Numbered from the stretch's first letter, positions 41,691 through 51,161 are shown. The stretch is 58,873 bases of DNA from an uncultured Collinsella sp. (GCA_958427895.1 CAUADW010000003.1:1-58873), one strand, 5' to 3'. Notes: a model not told the origin generated them from the letters alone. Translations and numbers: made by a program.

Positions 41691-44456
41691 ATGGATCAGG
41701 ACCGCCAAAACAGCCTACGCCGCGACGTGCAGAACACGGAGCGCGAGCAGGATTTTACGACCTACCGCACTGCCCAAAGCTCAAACGATATGGTGCCGAC
41801 GGTTTTTCGCCGTGGCATCTACCGCACAATCCGAGGCAGTCTTAAGCGCTTCTTGTCAATCGTGGTCATCACCGCGCTTGGCGTGAGCGTGATGTGCGGC
41901 CTTAAGGCGGGTTGCGAGGACCTGTGCGATTCGGTTGACGCCTACTTCGACCAGCAAAATGTCTATGACATTAACGTACAGTCGACCTATGGCCTGACTG
42001 ACGATGATCTCGCCGCCATCCAAGAGGTCGATGGTGTCGAGACGGCCGAGGGCATCTACGCCGAGACCGCCTACACCGCCGTGGGCACAACGCGCGAGCG
42101 CGTGGTCGTGCAAAGTCTCTCCAAGGAGAACATCGATCAGCCGGTGCTCGTGAACGGCGATTTGCCCGAGAGCGCCGATGAAGTCGCGGTGACTTCGAAG
42201 TTCCTGAAGGCATCGGGCAAGAAAATCGGCGATACGGTGAGTTTTGCCGCCAATGACGCGAGCTCGTCCAATCAAAGCGCCAAGGACCAGTTTGCCGCGG
42301 GCGATTACACCATTACTGCTGAGGTCCTCGACCCCACTGATGTAAGTTCTGACTCGACAGTCAACGCCTTTCGCGCTGCTTCGGCGGCGGACTATAAGTT
42401 CTATGTGAGCGAGGACGCCGCGACATCTTCTTCCTACTCCGCGGTCCACGTGATCGTCGAGGGAGCCAAGAGCCTCAACTCCTATTCGGATTCCTACGCG
42501 GCAAAGATCAATGAGGTCAAGGGCAATATCGAGAAGATCCGCGAGGAGCGTGAGAAGGCGCGCGCCCAGGAGCTGACGGTCGACACGCCGGCGAGCTTGG
42601 ACGCGGCTGAGCGTCAGGCGAATATGCTCTTTGGGATTGAGCAGGACAACATCAATCGCATGGCCGAGGGCAGCGATGAACGCGTCCAGGCTCAGGCCGA
42701 GTTGGACCAGCGCCGCGCCGCCGCCAACCAGCATTTTGCCGATGCCCGCGCCGAGCTTTCCGATCTGGGCGAATGCACCTGGTACATCCAGGACCGCGGC
42801 AACATCGCAAGCTACTCGAGCGTCGAGAGCGACAGCTCTTCGATCGAGGCCATCGCCACGGTTTTCCCATTCATCTTCTTTATCGTCGCCGTACTCATCA
42901 GCCTTACCACCGCCACGCGCATGGTCGAGGAGGAGCGCACGCTCATTGGTCTGTACAAGGCGCTCGGCTATTCACGCGGGCGTATCCTGTCCAAATACGT
43001 GAACTATTCACTGTGGGCTTGTCTGATCGGCGGCGTGCTTGGCAACATTGTCGGATTTGTGGGCCTACCACTGTTCCTGTTCACGGTGTTCGACGACATG
43101 TACTCACTGCCCCAGATGCTGCTTTCGTACGACATCGTGTCCTCAATCGTCTCGGTGGCGCTGTTTGCCGTGGGCGTGGTGGGCGCCACGATTATCGCCT
43201 GCCGCCACGAGATGGCCGAGACCCCAGCCTCGCTCATGCGTCCCAAGGCCCCGCGTGCCGGCTCGCGCATCTTGCTCGAGCGCATCGGCTTTATCTGGCG
43301 CCGCATGGGCTTTTTGAACAAGGTCGCTGCACGCAACCTATTCCGCTATAAAAAGCGTGCCTTTATGACCATCTTTGGCATCGCCGGCTGCACGGCGCTT
43401 GTGATTTGCGGCATGGGCATTCGTGATACGTCGGTCGCGCTTTCGCCCAAGCAGTACGGGCATATCACGCGCTATGACTTGCTGGCGGTTGCCAATCCCG
43501 ATGACTTTACGCAGACGTGCGCGGCGCTCGACGAGCGAAGCGCGGTCAAGGATTCCGGTGTGACCGTAACTTCGACGCTGCCGATCATGACCGACAACGT
43601 CACCTTTACATTTGGCGGCAAGAGCGAGACCGTGCAGCTGATTGTGGTGCCCGATGACCGCGCGAACGACCTGGACGACTACGTGCGTCTCGAGGATGAG
43701 TCCAAAGAGCCACTGTCTTTGCGTGACGGAGACGTGTATCTGAGCAAGAGTTCACAGCTGGTTCTTGGGATTCAGCCGGGCGACACGGCGCAGGTCCAGG
43801 ATTCGTCGCTCAACGTCGCCAAGGTCAAGGTCAGCGACATCTCGCTCAACTATCTGGGCAACACGCTTTACATGACGCAGGGCACCTATGAGCGCGCGTT
43901 TGGGCGCAGCGTTCGCCTCAATGGCATCTTTGCGCTGCTCAAGGGTTCGTCGGCCGACCAGATTGCGTTTAGCAAGAAGCTTAAGAGTGACGGCTGGCTT
44001 TCGATTTCGAGCACGGCCGAGCATTGGGAGAACTTCGAGGCGAACTTCACTATCATCAATTCCGTCGTGGTGCTCGTGACCTTTATGGCGGCGTGCCTGT
44101 CGTTTGTGGTGGTGTTTACGCTGTCCAACACCAACATTTCGGAGCGCAAGCGCGAACTGGCAACCATCAAGGTGCTGGGCTTCCGCCGCGGCGAGGTGCA
44201 CCACTACGTCAACAAGGAGACGTTGATCCTCACGGCGATTGGCACCGCACTGGGCGTGCCGCTGGGTGGCCTGCTTGCCGAGAGCTTTACGTACATCCTG
44301 CAGATGCCGTCGCTGTACTTTGACGTCGAGGTCGAGCCGCTAAGCTACGTGCTCGCCGTAGTGCTTTCCTTCGGCTTTACGATCATCGTCAACCTCGCCA
44401 CCAATCGTACCCTCAACAAGATCGACATGGTCGGCGCCCTCAAGAGCGCCGAGTAA
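41691..44456 (+). CDS. Large FtsX-family ABC permease with extracellular coiled coil
   Basis: 921 residues from the ATG at 41691; a GTG at 41679 that overlaps the ATPase stop is an alternative. After a cytosolic tail and helix 1 (about residues 50-70) comes a large ectodomain (about 75-375) that includes a charged helical, coiled-coil-like part (KINEVKGNIEKIREEREKA, RVQAQAELDQRRAAANQHF). Three FtsX helices follow (about 390-500, with LIGLYKALGYSRGRILSKYV), then a second ectodomain and a final helix set with ELATIKVLGFRRGEVHHYVN. Duplicated FtsX units with a coiled coil are common in gut Firmicutes and Actinobacteria; they may act on envelope lipids or peptides. Confidence 0.87.
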   Translation: MDQDRQNSLRRDVQNTEREQDFTTYRTAQSSNDMVPTVFRRGIYRTIRGSLKRFLSIVVITALGVSVMCGLKAGCEDLCDSVDAYFDQQNVYDINVQSTYGLTDDDLAAIQEVDGVETAEGIYAETAYTAVGTTRERVVVQSLSKENIDQPVLVNGDLPESADEVAVTSKFLKASGKKIGDTVSFAANDASSSNQSAKDQFAAGDYTITAEVLDPTDVSSDSTVNAFRAASAADYKFYVSEDAATSSSYSAVHVIVEGAKSLNSYSDSYAAKINEVKGNIEKIREEREKARAQELTVDTPASLDAAERQANMLFGIEQDNINRMAEGSDERVQAQAELDQRRAAANQHFADARAELSDLGECTWYIQDRGNIASYSSVESDSSSIEAIATVFPFIFFIVAVLISLTTATRMVEEERTLIGLYKALGYSRGRILSKYVNYSLWACLIGGVLGNIVGFVGLPLFLFTVFDDMYSLPQMLLSYDIVSSIVSVALFAVGVVGATIIACRHEMAETPASLMRPKAPRAGSRILLERIGFIWRRMGFLNKVAARNLFRYKKRAFMTIFGIAGCTALVICGMGIRDTSVALSPKQYGHITRYDLLAVANPDDFTQTCAALDERSAVKDSGVTVTSTLPIMTDNVTFTFGGKSETVQLIVVPDDRANDLDDYVRLEDESKEPLSLRDGDVYLSKSSQLVLGIQPGDTAQVQDSSLNVAKVKVSDISLNYLGNTLYMTQGTYERAFGRSVRLNGIFALLKGSSADQIAFSKKLKSDGWLSISSTAEHWENFEANFTIINSVVVLVTFMAACLSFVVVFTLSNTNISERKRELATIKVLGFRRGEVHHYVNKETLILTAIGTALGVPLGGLLAESFTYILQMPSLYFDVEVEPLSYVLAVVLSFGFTIIVNLATNRTLNKIDMVGALKSAE

Positions 44457-44511
44457 CCTGTCCTGGGATTCAAGTTCTAGCGAGCTGCCGACGCGCCCGC
44501 AGCAGTATTTT

Positions 44512-44816
44512 TGCATAAACCGCTCCGCCAAATGCATACTTTGACGGGGCGGTTGCTTTTTGCCCACAGGTACCCCAGGGGGCGCCGTGCAAATTCCGGA
44601 GTATTCAGCATCCCGGGGTCCGCGGGCGCGGGGGCGGGTGCACAAAACCGCGCTGAAAGCCCCGATTCTGAGTCCCAACGCCTCTAGAGCCGCTCGTTTT
44701 TTTACAGGATGCGGCCCATGGTGCCTGCCTTTCGCCCAAAATCCAGTATGCAGGCACCCTCGGCTGCTGAATACTCCCAAAAATGCACGCCGCATCCTAC
44801 CCTAGGCACCCGTAGC
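44512..44816. repeat. 305-bp structured repeat, copy 1
   Basis: Nearly identical to 46823-47127, same length. It opens with a terminator-like hairpin (AACCGCTCCG ... CGGGGCGGTT then GCTTTTTG). Inside are long-range pairs: GGAGTATTCAGCA (44598-44610) with TGCTGAATACTCC (44765-44777), CGTGCA with TGCACG, AGGATGCGGC with GCCGCATCCT, and a hairpin GTGCCTGC/GCAGGCAC (44721-44757). Frames on both strands are open, but I see no protein-like sequence. Confidence 0.75.
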
Positions 44817-44845
44817 TACTCTGCGGGTGCGTGGCCTGATAGTAA

Positions 44846-44910
44846 GTTGCGGTGGAATAGTTCCTGTTTTATGGCTCTGCTATGCCAAACAGGAACTATT
44901 CCACCGCAAC
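44846..44910. repeat. Family 3 inverted repeat, copy a
   Basis: A perfect 24-bp palindrome: arms start GTTGCGGTGGAATAGTTCCT (44846) and end in CTATTCCACCGCAAC (44910), with a 17-nt loop. Related copies at 46068 and 53431 share GTTGCGGTGAWATAG. The remainder of the gap to 45095 holds nothing I can name. Confidence 0.75.
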
Positions 44911-45095
44911 ATATTGAGAGGGTTCTTGGCTGTTATGCGTACTGACATTTGTCATGAAATGGCAGGCCATTAGGGGTTGCTACTCGTAGTTGCGGTAGGG
45001 TTGGGGCAGATTCTAACTAGAAATGGTGGTCGCTACCGGTTGTTCTCGGCATACTCGGCTCATTCGATTACGGTCGCTACATGAAAGGAACTGTC

Positions 45096-46016
45096 ATGGA
45101 TCTTGCGATGGCACAGCGCCTCGTCGATCGCCGCAAAGCTGCCGGGCTTTCTCAAGAGGCGCTTGCTGCTCAGCTTGGCGTAAGCCGCCAGGCTGTCAGC
45201 AAATGGGAGCGCAGCGAATCCTCGCCCGATACCGATAACCTTATTGCACTCGCCGCGCTGTATGGCGTGTCGTTGGATGAACTGCTGTATGGGGAAGCGG
45301 CTGGCGATGTCGAAACTTCGACCGACGATGACCTTGACGCAAATAATTCCGACGAGGTTGAAGGCACCGAGACTTCTACTGAGCATACGAATTGCGGTGA
45401 TAAGCCACTTGTCGATATTTCTATCGCGCATGGTATCCACGTTATTGATCCCGAGAAGGGCGAAGAGGTCCATGTTGGCTGGAATGGTATCCACGTGGCT
45501 AACGAGCGCAAGGGTGAAGAGGTCCATGTCGGGCCGGGCGGATTGCATATCGATACGCTAGAGGACGATGGGCACAGCGTATATACCAATGCCGACGGCA
45601 CCGTTACCATCGACGGCGAGACCTTTTCGAGCTGGAAAGAGGCACACGACAAGCTCGACCATCATGGCAAGCATTTCCATACTAAGCTCGGTCGCGCATG
45701 GAACAAGTTTCCCTTTCCTGCACTTGTCGTCCTCGCCTATCTCGCGCTCGGCATCATCTGCGGCACGTAGGGCATGGGGCTCTTTCTGGTCTTTCTGATT
45801 CCCGTCTACTATGCGATGGGCGACTTCATCGACCGACGTCATCTATCTAAGCTAATCGGTAGCGTCTATCCAACAGCCGCCATTGCCTGGTTCCTCTATA
45901 TGTGGCTTTGCTTGGCGCAGTCCCATCCCGCATGGGTCATCCTCATCACCATCCCAGTTGTAAAAGCACTCATGCGCTGGTGCCGAAAGCAATGGAAACG
46001 CCGCAAACAAGCCTAA
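45096..46016 (+). pseudogene. XRE regulator with C-terminal membrane domain, interrupted by an in-frame TAG
   Basis: The frame runs from the ATG at 45096 (AAAGGAACTGTC upstream) to a TAG at 45768-45770, then continues in the same frame without another stop to 46016. The first part has an XRE domain (MAQRLVDRRKAAGLSQEALA, VSRQAVSKWERSES), an acidic linker and two repeats of EEVHVG-x-GGIH type, then a helix FPFPALVVLAYLALGII. The second part (GMGLFLVFLIPVYYAMGDFI, YPTAAIAWFLYMWLCLAQ) completes the membrane domain normal for such proteins. A TGG codon changed to TAG would explain it. It may be a recent nonsense mutation, two functional pieces (an ATG follows at 45774), or a sequencing error. Confidence 0.75.
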
Positions 46017-46067
46017 GCCGCTCCAACCCGTCAGCAATGCTTGGCCAACGCCGCTCGCCCCTTCCAA

Positions 46068-46131
46068 GTTGCGGTGAAATACGGACTGTTGAGGACCTTG
46101 GAGCGTCTAACAGTCCCTATTTCACCGCAAC
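46068..46131. repeat. Family 3 inverted repeat, copy b
   Basis: 23-bp arms with one mismatch: GTTGCGGTGAAATACGGACT (46068) and the arm ending TATTTCACCGCAAC (46131). The outer part matches copies a and c, the inner part differs but still pairs. Confidence 0.75.
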
Positions 46132-46464
46132 TCACGAATGGGGCGGGCAATTCCAGCACGGGAACTGGTATTTAACTCACTGCATGCCAAGAAAAAGGCC
46201 GATTTACTACGATGAACTCGATGAGGCCGACCACACCCATCTTTTTCAAAAATCGGCAAGCTTTCTACCTGCGGTTTAATGTCCACCCTTTTCGGCATGG
46301 TCGAAGGCATTCAAATCATCGTAGTAATTAGGCGCATTTTGTAGCAAACGGCTCATTCAAGCTCGAACTTGAAGACCGATGGTCCCCTCATCCACGGCTG
46401 CGAGCGAAAATTCCAAATAGAATAAAAATCGAATGGCTAAGTTTGTTTGGCGAACGGAGGCAAT
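46132..46464. other. AT-richer gap with a 12-bp distant inverted repeat
   Basis: TTACTACGATGA (46204-46215) and TCATCGTAGTAA (46316-46327) are perfect reverse complements 100 nt apart. No convincing gene lies between. The ribosome site GGAGG of the next gene is at its right end. Confidence 0.35.
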
Positions 46465-46794
46465 ATGGGCGAGGTAACTGAAAGCGACTGGAAGCTGTTC
46501 AAGGGGCTGCTCCCAAAATGGCAAGAAAGCTATATGGAAATGCTCATTGGCCAGTACATCGAGATACTGAACGGTGACAGCGAAGCGTCCAGTAGATTTT
46601 GGGCGCTAGAAGAGCGCGTCAATAGGGACAAGCTGTCCTCAGGAGTGCTCGTAAACGGTATTCGCCGTAGCACCATGCGTTATGAGATAGCCAACTTGCT
46701 TTTCGATAACGTGATCACGCTCGACGACCTTGACGGTTTCACCGAAGACATTAAGGGCTACGCACGACGTTGCATCGGCTGGCAAGAACGCTGA
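46465..46794 (+). CDS. Small conserved protein of unknown function
   Basis: 109 residues from the ATG at 46465, set by GGAGG 5 nt upstream. The pattern WKLFKGLLPKWQESYMEMLI, then FWALEERVNRDKLSSGVLVN, resembles a small soluble family found in Clostridia and Coriobacteriia that is often labelled multidrug transporter without support: it has no membrane helix. It is mainly helical and slightly acidic. It lies alone between the broken XRE gene and the second 305-bp repeat. Its role is unknown. Confidence 0.75.
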   Translation: MGEVTESDWKLFKGLLPKWQESYMEMLIGQYIEILNGDSEASSRFWALEERVNRDKLSSGVLVNGIRRSTMRYEIANLLFDNVITLDDLDGFTEDIKGYARRCIGWQER

Positions 46795-46822
46795 GCGACA
46801 TACGCATCCACAGCCGCTGTGC

Positions 46823-47127
46823 TGCATAAACCGCACCGAAAAATGCATTTTTCGGCAGGGCGGTTGCTTTTTGCCCACAGGTACCCCCGGGGGCGCCGTG
46901 CAAATTCCGGAGTATTCAGCGTCCCGGGGTCCGCGGGCGCGGGGGCGGGGGTGCAAAACTGCGCTGAAAGCCCCGATTCTGAGCCCCAACGCCTCTAGAG
47001 CCGCTCGTTTTTTTACAGAATGCGGCCCATGGTGCCTGCCTTTCGCCCAAAATCCAGTATGTAGGCACCCTCGGCTGCTGAATACTCCCAAAAATGCACG
47101 CCGCATCCTACCCCAGGCACCCGCAGC
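46823..47127. repeat. 305-bp structured repeat, copy 2
   Basis: It differs from copy 1 at a few per cent of positions. Some changes keep pairing (GCAGGCAC to GTAGGCAC gives a G-T wobble), while the first hairpin has been remodelled (ACCGAAAAATGCATTTTTCGG). It starts 29 nt after the small gene's stop. Confidence 0.75.
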
Positions 47128-47164
47128 AAGAAGACGAATAGTCTCGGCCTCCCCAGTCACCGTA

Positions 47165-47285
47165 GGAGGCCCCAGGGCTTACCTCCCAAATCTTTCCGCA
47201 GGACGGAAGGATCCCGCCGCGCGAAGCGCACGGCGGGATCCTGACATGTCCGAGGACGATTTGGGAGTTAAGCCCTGGGGTCTCC
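47165..47285 (-). repeat. Family 1 nested inverted repeat, copy E (3' of pfkA)
   Basis: Outer arms 47165-47192 and 47258-47285 pair over 28 positions with one wobble and one mismatch. On the minus strand the core motifs are ATCGTCCTCGGACATG and TCCTGCGGAAAGAT. The inner stem is AGGATCCCGCCG with CGGCGGGATCCT. It begins 24 nt after the pfkA stop on the pfkA strand. Confidence 0.8.
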
Positions 47286-47308
47286 GATGAGAGCAGTTTC
47301 GGCCGAGG

Positions 47309-48388
47309 CTATTCGTCGCCGAAGCTGATGCCCAACGCCTTGGCCTCGCGCACCAGATCGCTCTGGGGGTCGACATACTTGAGCTTGCCGGCGACCTCCT
47401 CGAGCGGCATGTGACACATCTTGCCGTCACGCAGGGCAATCATGTAGCCAAACTCGCCGCGCAGGCAGCCGAGCGCCGCCTCGACGCCGCACTGGGTCGC
47501 AAAGATGCGGTCCTGGGCGTCGGGCTGACCGCCGCGCTGCGTGTGGCCGGGGATGGCGACGCGGGTCTCGCGACCAGTCTTGGCCTCGATCTCCTTGGCG
47601 ATGTCGTAGACGATCGACGGGCTCGTGCGCTCGGCGAGCTTCTTCTTGTACTCCTTCTTGGACAGCGCCGCGTCCTCCTTGGAGATGGCGCCCTCGGCGA
47701 CGGCCACGATGGTAAAGCGGCTGCCGGTTTCCATGCGATGCTCGATGGTCTTGATGACGTTGTCCATGTCGTAGGGGATCTCGGGAATCAGGATGACGTC
47801 CGCGCCGCCCGCGACGCCGGCATACAGCGGGATCCAGCCAACCTTGTGGCCCATGATCTCGATAACGAACACGCGGCCGTGGCTCGAAGCGGTGGTGTGG
47901 ATGTCGTCGATGCACTTGGTGGCGACGTCGATGGCGCTCGTAAAGCCAAACGTCAGCTCGGTGCCCCATGTGTCGTTATCGATGGTCTTGGGCAGGGCGA
48001 TAACGTTTAGGCCCTCTTCGCGCAGACGGTTGGCGGTCTTGGTGGAGCCGTTGCCGCCCAGCATAAACAGACAGTCGAGCTGTAGCTTGTGATAGGTGTG
48101 GACCATTGCCGGCACTTTCTCGACGCCGTCGGCCTCGGGAATATCCAGGCGCTTGAACGGTGTGCGGCTCGTGCCCAGGATGGTGCCGCCGCGGGTGAGG
48201 ATGCCGCTAAAATCGGCGGGCGTCATGACGCGGAACCTGCTGTAGATAAGGCCCTGGTAGCCGTCCTCAAAACCATAGATCTCGATAGGTTCTTCGCTAT
48301 TGGTTATAAGCGTTTTGACGATGCCGCGCATGGTGGCGTTGAGCGCCTGGCAGTCGCCGCCACTAGTAAGAAGACCGATTCTAAGCAT
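47309..48388 (-). CDS. pfkA: 6-phosphofructokinase, mixed ATP/PPi-type family
   Basis: 359 residues. It starts MLRIGLLTSGGDCQALNATM; TRGGTILGTSR, LPKTIDNDTWGTE, IEIMGHKVGWIPLYAG and IPGHTQRGGQPDAQDR are family motifs. The donor-specifying residues are Gly in GGNGS (E. coli 104) and Lys in PKTIDND (E. coli 124), a pair known from ATP-dependent actinobacterial PFKs, unlike Asp/Lys of PPi enzymes. The Mg-binding Asp before that Gly (GGDGS in E. coli) is Asn here, which is odd. It commits fructose 6-phosphate to glycolysis. A family 1 repeat follows. Confidence 0.92.
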   Translation of the reverse strand: MLRIGLLTSGGDCQALNATMRGIVKTLITNSEEPIEIYGFEDGYQGLIYSRFRVMTPADFSGILTRGGTILGTSRTPFKRLDIPEADGVEKVPAMVHTYHKLQLDCLFMLGGNGSTKTANRLREEGLNVIALPKTIDNDTWGTELTFGFTSAIDVATKCIDDIHTTASSHGRVFVIEIMGHKVGWIPLYAGVAGGADVILIPEIPYDMDNVIKTIEHRMETGSRFTIVAVAEGAISKEDAALSKKEYKKKLAERTSPSIVYDIAKEIEAKTGRETRVAIPGHTQRGGQPDAQDRIFATQCGVEAALGCLRGEFGYMIALRDGKMCHMPLEEVAGKLKYVDPQSDLVREAKALGISFGDE

Positions 48389-48426
48389 GGTGAATCCTTC
48401 CGGGCAAGTTATAACATGCGCATAAG

Positions 48427-48459
48427 TTTACCCCCGCACACTGTTGATACGGGGGTAAA
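48427..48459 (-). terminator. Hairpin between the Ntn hydrolase gene and pfkA
   Basis: TTTACCCCCG (48427-48436) pairs with CGGGGGTAAA (48450-48459). It may end the upstream minus-strand gene or regulate pfkA, whose start is 39 nt away. No clear T-run on that strand. Confidence 0.45.
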
Positions 48460-48528
48460 ACGTGTTAGCTCAAATGTATGGAAATGTAAGCAACGTCAGG
48501 CCAGCGTAAGGACGACGGTGCCAGCTCC

Positions 48529-49614
48529 TTACAGCGCGAAGGCATCGATGTCGCCCCAGTGGCGGCGCAGCGTGATGGCGGCAGCGGGCTCGGTGTTGTC
48601 AAAGACGACCGACCACTGCGTGTTGCTGGTGATGTCTTCCGGATTGGGCTCTTGCGCCGCAGCGCGTAGGGCCTTCCAAGCGACTGCCTCGTTCTGGGCA
48701 CCGACATGGGCGTCAAGGACATCGGCGATTGCGACGGCGCGCTCTTTACCATGGCCCAGCTCGCCATTCTTTTGGTTGGGCAGCACTTCGTCGCCATAGC
48801 AGGCATAGAAGTTCGTAACCTGGCGTACAGGAGTCGCTTTGAAAGCGCGGTCCGGATCGTGCGGATCCCACTCTACTACGCGCGCGTCACCGGCGGCGTC
48901 GTTGATAAAGAAGTGGTAATCGCGTCCTGCCATAGCGTGCATGTCGTAGGCGGAAAGCAGGTCGACAGCTTCTTGCGTGGTGGCGGCACGGTCGAGCACC
49001 AGGCGGATGGCGAGCGAGGTATTGATGGCGGGGCGTTGCGTGTCCTGGTCACAGGGCTTGGAATCCAGGGTGAGTACGGCAATGGACACGCCGCATTCGT
49101 TAACACCGTCGAGCTGGGCAAACGGGCCCATCAACGCCGCGGCGCGTCCGGTGATGGAGTCAAGCGGAGTGTTGGCGCCCAGGTTATTGAGGGCGGCAAA
49201 CCCGATGGAAGCATAGCCGCCGCGTGGGTGATTGCGCACCAGCAGCGCCGAGGTGTCGTCTTTAAAGTCGTAATTGCGACCGGTGCGCACGCGGCCTTCG
49301 GCATCTACGGCGACAAAAGCGCTGCAGGCAAACTGGGGCGCCTGGACATGTACCGGCACACCGGGCAGCACCTGCGCCACCACGGCATCGATGTAGGCCT
49401 GGTCGTCGCGCACGCCAGCGGCGATGATGCGATCAAGATCGTAGTCGTAGGCGATGTCGATTGCGTACAGGTCATAGCCATCCGCGTAGCTGGTCAAGCG
49501 TTTGAGCGACGCGGCGGACTTGATTTGCTTGTGATAAACGATACCGGTGGCAGCGGCAAGGCCGACGGCGACTCCCGCGACACCGCAGGCGATGGCAATG
49601 TTACGTGGCTTCAT
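48529..49614 (-). CDS. Membrane-anchored linear-amide C-N hydrolase (Ntn, choloylglycine hydrolase-like)
   Basis: 361 residues. An N-terminal helix (IAIACGVAGVAVGLAAATGI) anchors it in the membrane or acts as a signal. The catalytic core has FACSAFVAVDAEGRVRTGRN YDF with the probable nucleophile Cys, LDGVNECGVSIAVLTLD, and TTQEAVDLLSAYDMHAMAG, matching the penicillin acylase/bile-salt hydrolase superfamily of the C45/C59 type. True bile-salt hydrolases have Cys2 at the N-terminus, which is not the case here, so another acyl amide substrate is likely. It lies upstream of pfkA on the same strand but is unrelated. Confidence 0.75.
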   Translation of the reverse strand: MKPRNIAIACGVAGVAVGLAAATGIVYHKQIKSAASLKRLTSYADGYDLYAIDIAYDYDLDRIIAAGVRDDQAYIDAVVAQVLPGVPVHVQAPQFACSAFVAVDAEGRVRTGRNYDFKDDTSALLVRNHPRGGYASIGFAALNNLGANTPLDSITGRAAALMGPFAQLDGVNECGVSIAVLTLDSKPCDQDTQRPAINTSLAIRLVLDRAATTQEAVDLLSAYDMHAMAGRDYHFFINDAAGDARVVEWDPHDPDRAFKATPVRQVTNFYACYGDEVLPNQKNGELGHGKERAVAIADVLDAHVGAQNEAVAWKALRAAAQEPNPEDITSNTQWSVVFDNTEPAAAITLRRHWGDIDAFAL

Positions 49615-49775
49615 GACGGCTCCTCTCGTCCTGTTAGCGTAATTGTCGCAAAAGGAACGCGGGCATGATGGCTCAAGTTGGTGAGCGGTGCGGGATTAAA
49701 CACGGAATGAAGAGTGCAGCGCTGGCGCGGCGGGGTATGCTGGAAGGGACCATCAACCCAGCGAAAGGGGAGAGC

Positions 49776-51161
49776 ATGACGGATCAGGAAACGCCCGAGC
49801 GCGCGCATGTGACGGCCGATGATATCGAGGCCGCCAACGACCTTATCGACTTTATCGAGGCATGCCCCAGCATGTTCCATACGGCGGCGACCATTATGGC
49901 CGAGCTTGACGAGGCGGGCTTTACCTACCTGTCCGAGAACGCGGCGTGGGACATCGAGCCGGGCGGGCGTTATTACACGCAGCGCAACACCTCGAGCGTC
50001 GTTGCATTTAAGGTGGGCGAGGACCTGGCTGCTACGTGGGGCGAGGACGGCGTTGCCGGCGACTACCATTTTCAGCTGACGGCGTCGCACAGCGACTCGC
50101 CGACGTTTAAGGTTAAGGCCGTGCCCGAGCTCGACGGCGCGGGCGAGACGCTGCGCCTGAACACCGAGGCCTACGGCGGCATGATCGACTACACCTGGTT
50201 CGACCGTCCGCTGGCACTCGCGGGCCGCGTGCTGGTACGCGAGGGCGACCGTATTGAGAGCCGCCTGCTTGCCATCGAGCGCGAGGTCGCTATTATCCCG
50301 AGCCTTGCCATCCACATGAACCGCGGCGTTAACGAGAGCTTTGCTCCCAACCGAGCCGTTGACCTGTGCCCGCTCATCAGCGCTGGCGACCTTAAGCAGG
50401 GCGACTTTGATGCTCTGATCGCCGACGAGTTGGACGTTGAGCCCGAGCAGATCCTGGGTCGCGACCTGTTCCTGGTCAATCGTCAGGATGCGCGCATTTG
50501 GGGCTGGGCCGACGAGTTTATCTCGACGCCCAAGCTTGACGACCTGGCCTGCGCCTACACCTCGCTGCAGGCATTTTTGGGTGCCGAGAACGCGCACGAT
50601 GTTTCGGTCTTCTGCTGCTTTGATAACGAGGAGGTTGGCTCCGAGACCAAGCAAGGCGCCATGTCGACGTTCTTGGCCGATGCACTGCGCCGCATTAACG
50701 GATCGTTGGGCTTTGACGACGAGTCGTACCATCGCGCCCTTGCCGCATCGATGCTCGTGAGCTGCGACAACGCACATGCCGTGCACCCCAACCACGCCGA
50801 GAAGTGCGACGCCCGCAATCAGGTTGTGCTCAACGGCGGCATCGTCATCAAGGAAGCCGCCAACCAGCACTACTGCACCGATGCCTTTAGCCGCGCGGTG
50901 TTCCAGGCCATCTGCGATGACGCCGACGTGCCAACGCAGGCTTTCGCCAACAAGAGCGACATGGCCGGCGGCTCCACGCTCGGCAACCTGTCGAACATGC
51001 AGGTGAGCATGCACGCCGTGGACGTGGGCCTGCCGCAGCTTGCCATGCACTCGAGCTACGAGACCGGCGGCGTGCGCGACGTGATGTACGCCATCCGCGC
51101 TCTCGCCGCCTTCTACGAGCGCAACCTAACCATCAACGGCGCCGAAAGCGTGGAGCTCTAA
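49776..51161 (+). CDS. M18 family aminopeptidase
   Basis: 461 residues from the ATG at 49776, set by GAAAGGGGAGA. Metal ligands and catalytic residues are visible: TASHSDSPTFKVK (His, Asp), NRQDARIWGWADEF, SVFCCFDNEEVGSETKQGA (catalytic Glu pair), and VGLPQLAMHSSYETGG (His). The enzyme trims N-terminal, often acidic or hydrophobic, residues from peptides in the cytoplasm as a dodecamer in known members. The length fits (430-470). A family 2 repeat starts inside its stop region. Confidence 0.9.
   Translation: MTDQETPERAHVTADDIEAANDLIDFIEACPSMFHTAATIMAELDEAGFTYLSENAAWDIEPGGRYYTQRNTSSVVAFKVGEDLAATWGEDGVAGDYHFQLTASHSDSPTFKVKAVPELDGAGETLRLNTEAYGGMIDYTWFDRPLALAGRVLVREGDRIESRLLAIEREVAIIPSLAIHMNRGVNESFAPNRAVDLCPLISAGDLKQGDFDALIADELDVEPEQILGRDLFLVNRQDARIWGWADEFISTPKLDDLACAYTSLQAFLGAENAHDVSVFCCFDNEEVGSETKQGAMSTFLADALRRINGSLGFDDESYHRALAASMLVSCDNAHAVHPNHAEKCDARNQVVLNGGIVIKEAANQHYCTDAFSRAVFQAICDDADVPTQAFANKSDMAGGSTLGNLSNMQVSMHAVDVGLPQLAMHSSYETGGVRDVMYAIRALAAFYERNLTINGAESVEL

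Noticed and set aside
44340..47160. Protein shared by the two 305-bp repeats (frame MRRAFLGVFSSRGCLHTG on the minus strand)
   Set aside because: The frame is open in both copies only because the DNA is nearly identical; it runs across inverted repeats, lacks a ribosome site and differs by non-conservative changes.
49665..49775. Longer N-terminus for the M18 aminopeptidase
   Set aside because: The upstream ATG has no ribosome site, while GAAAGGGGAGA precedes the ATG at 49776.
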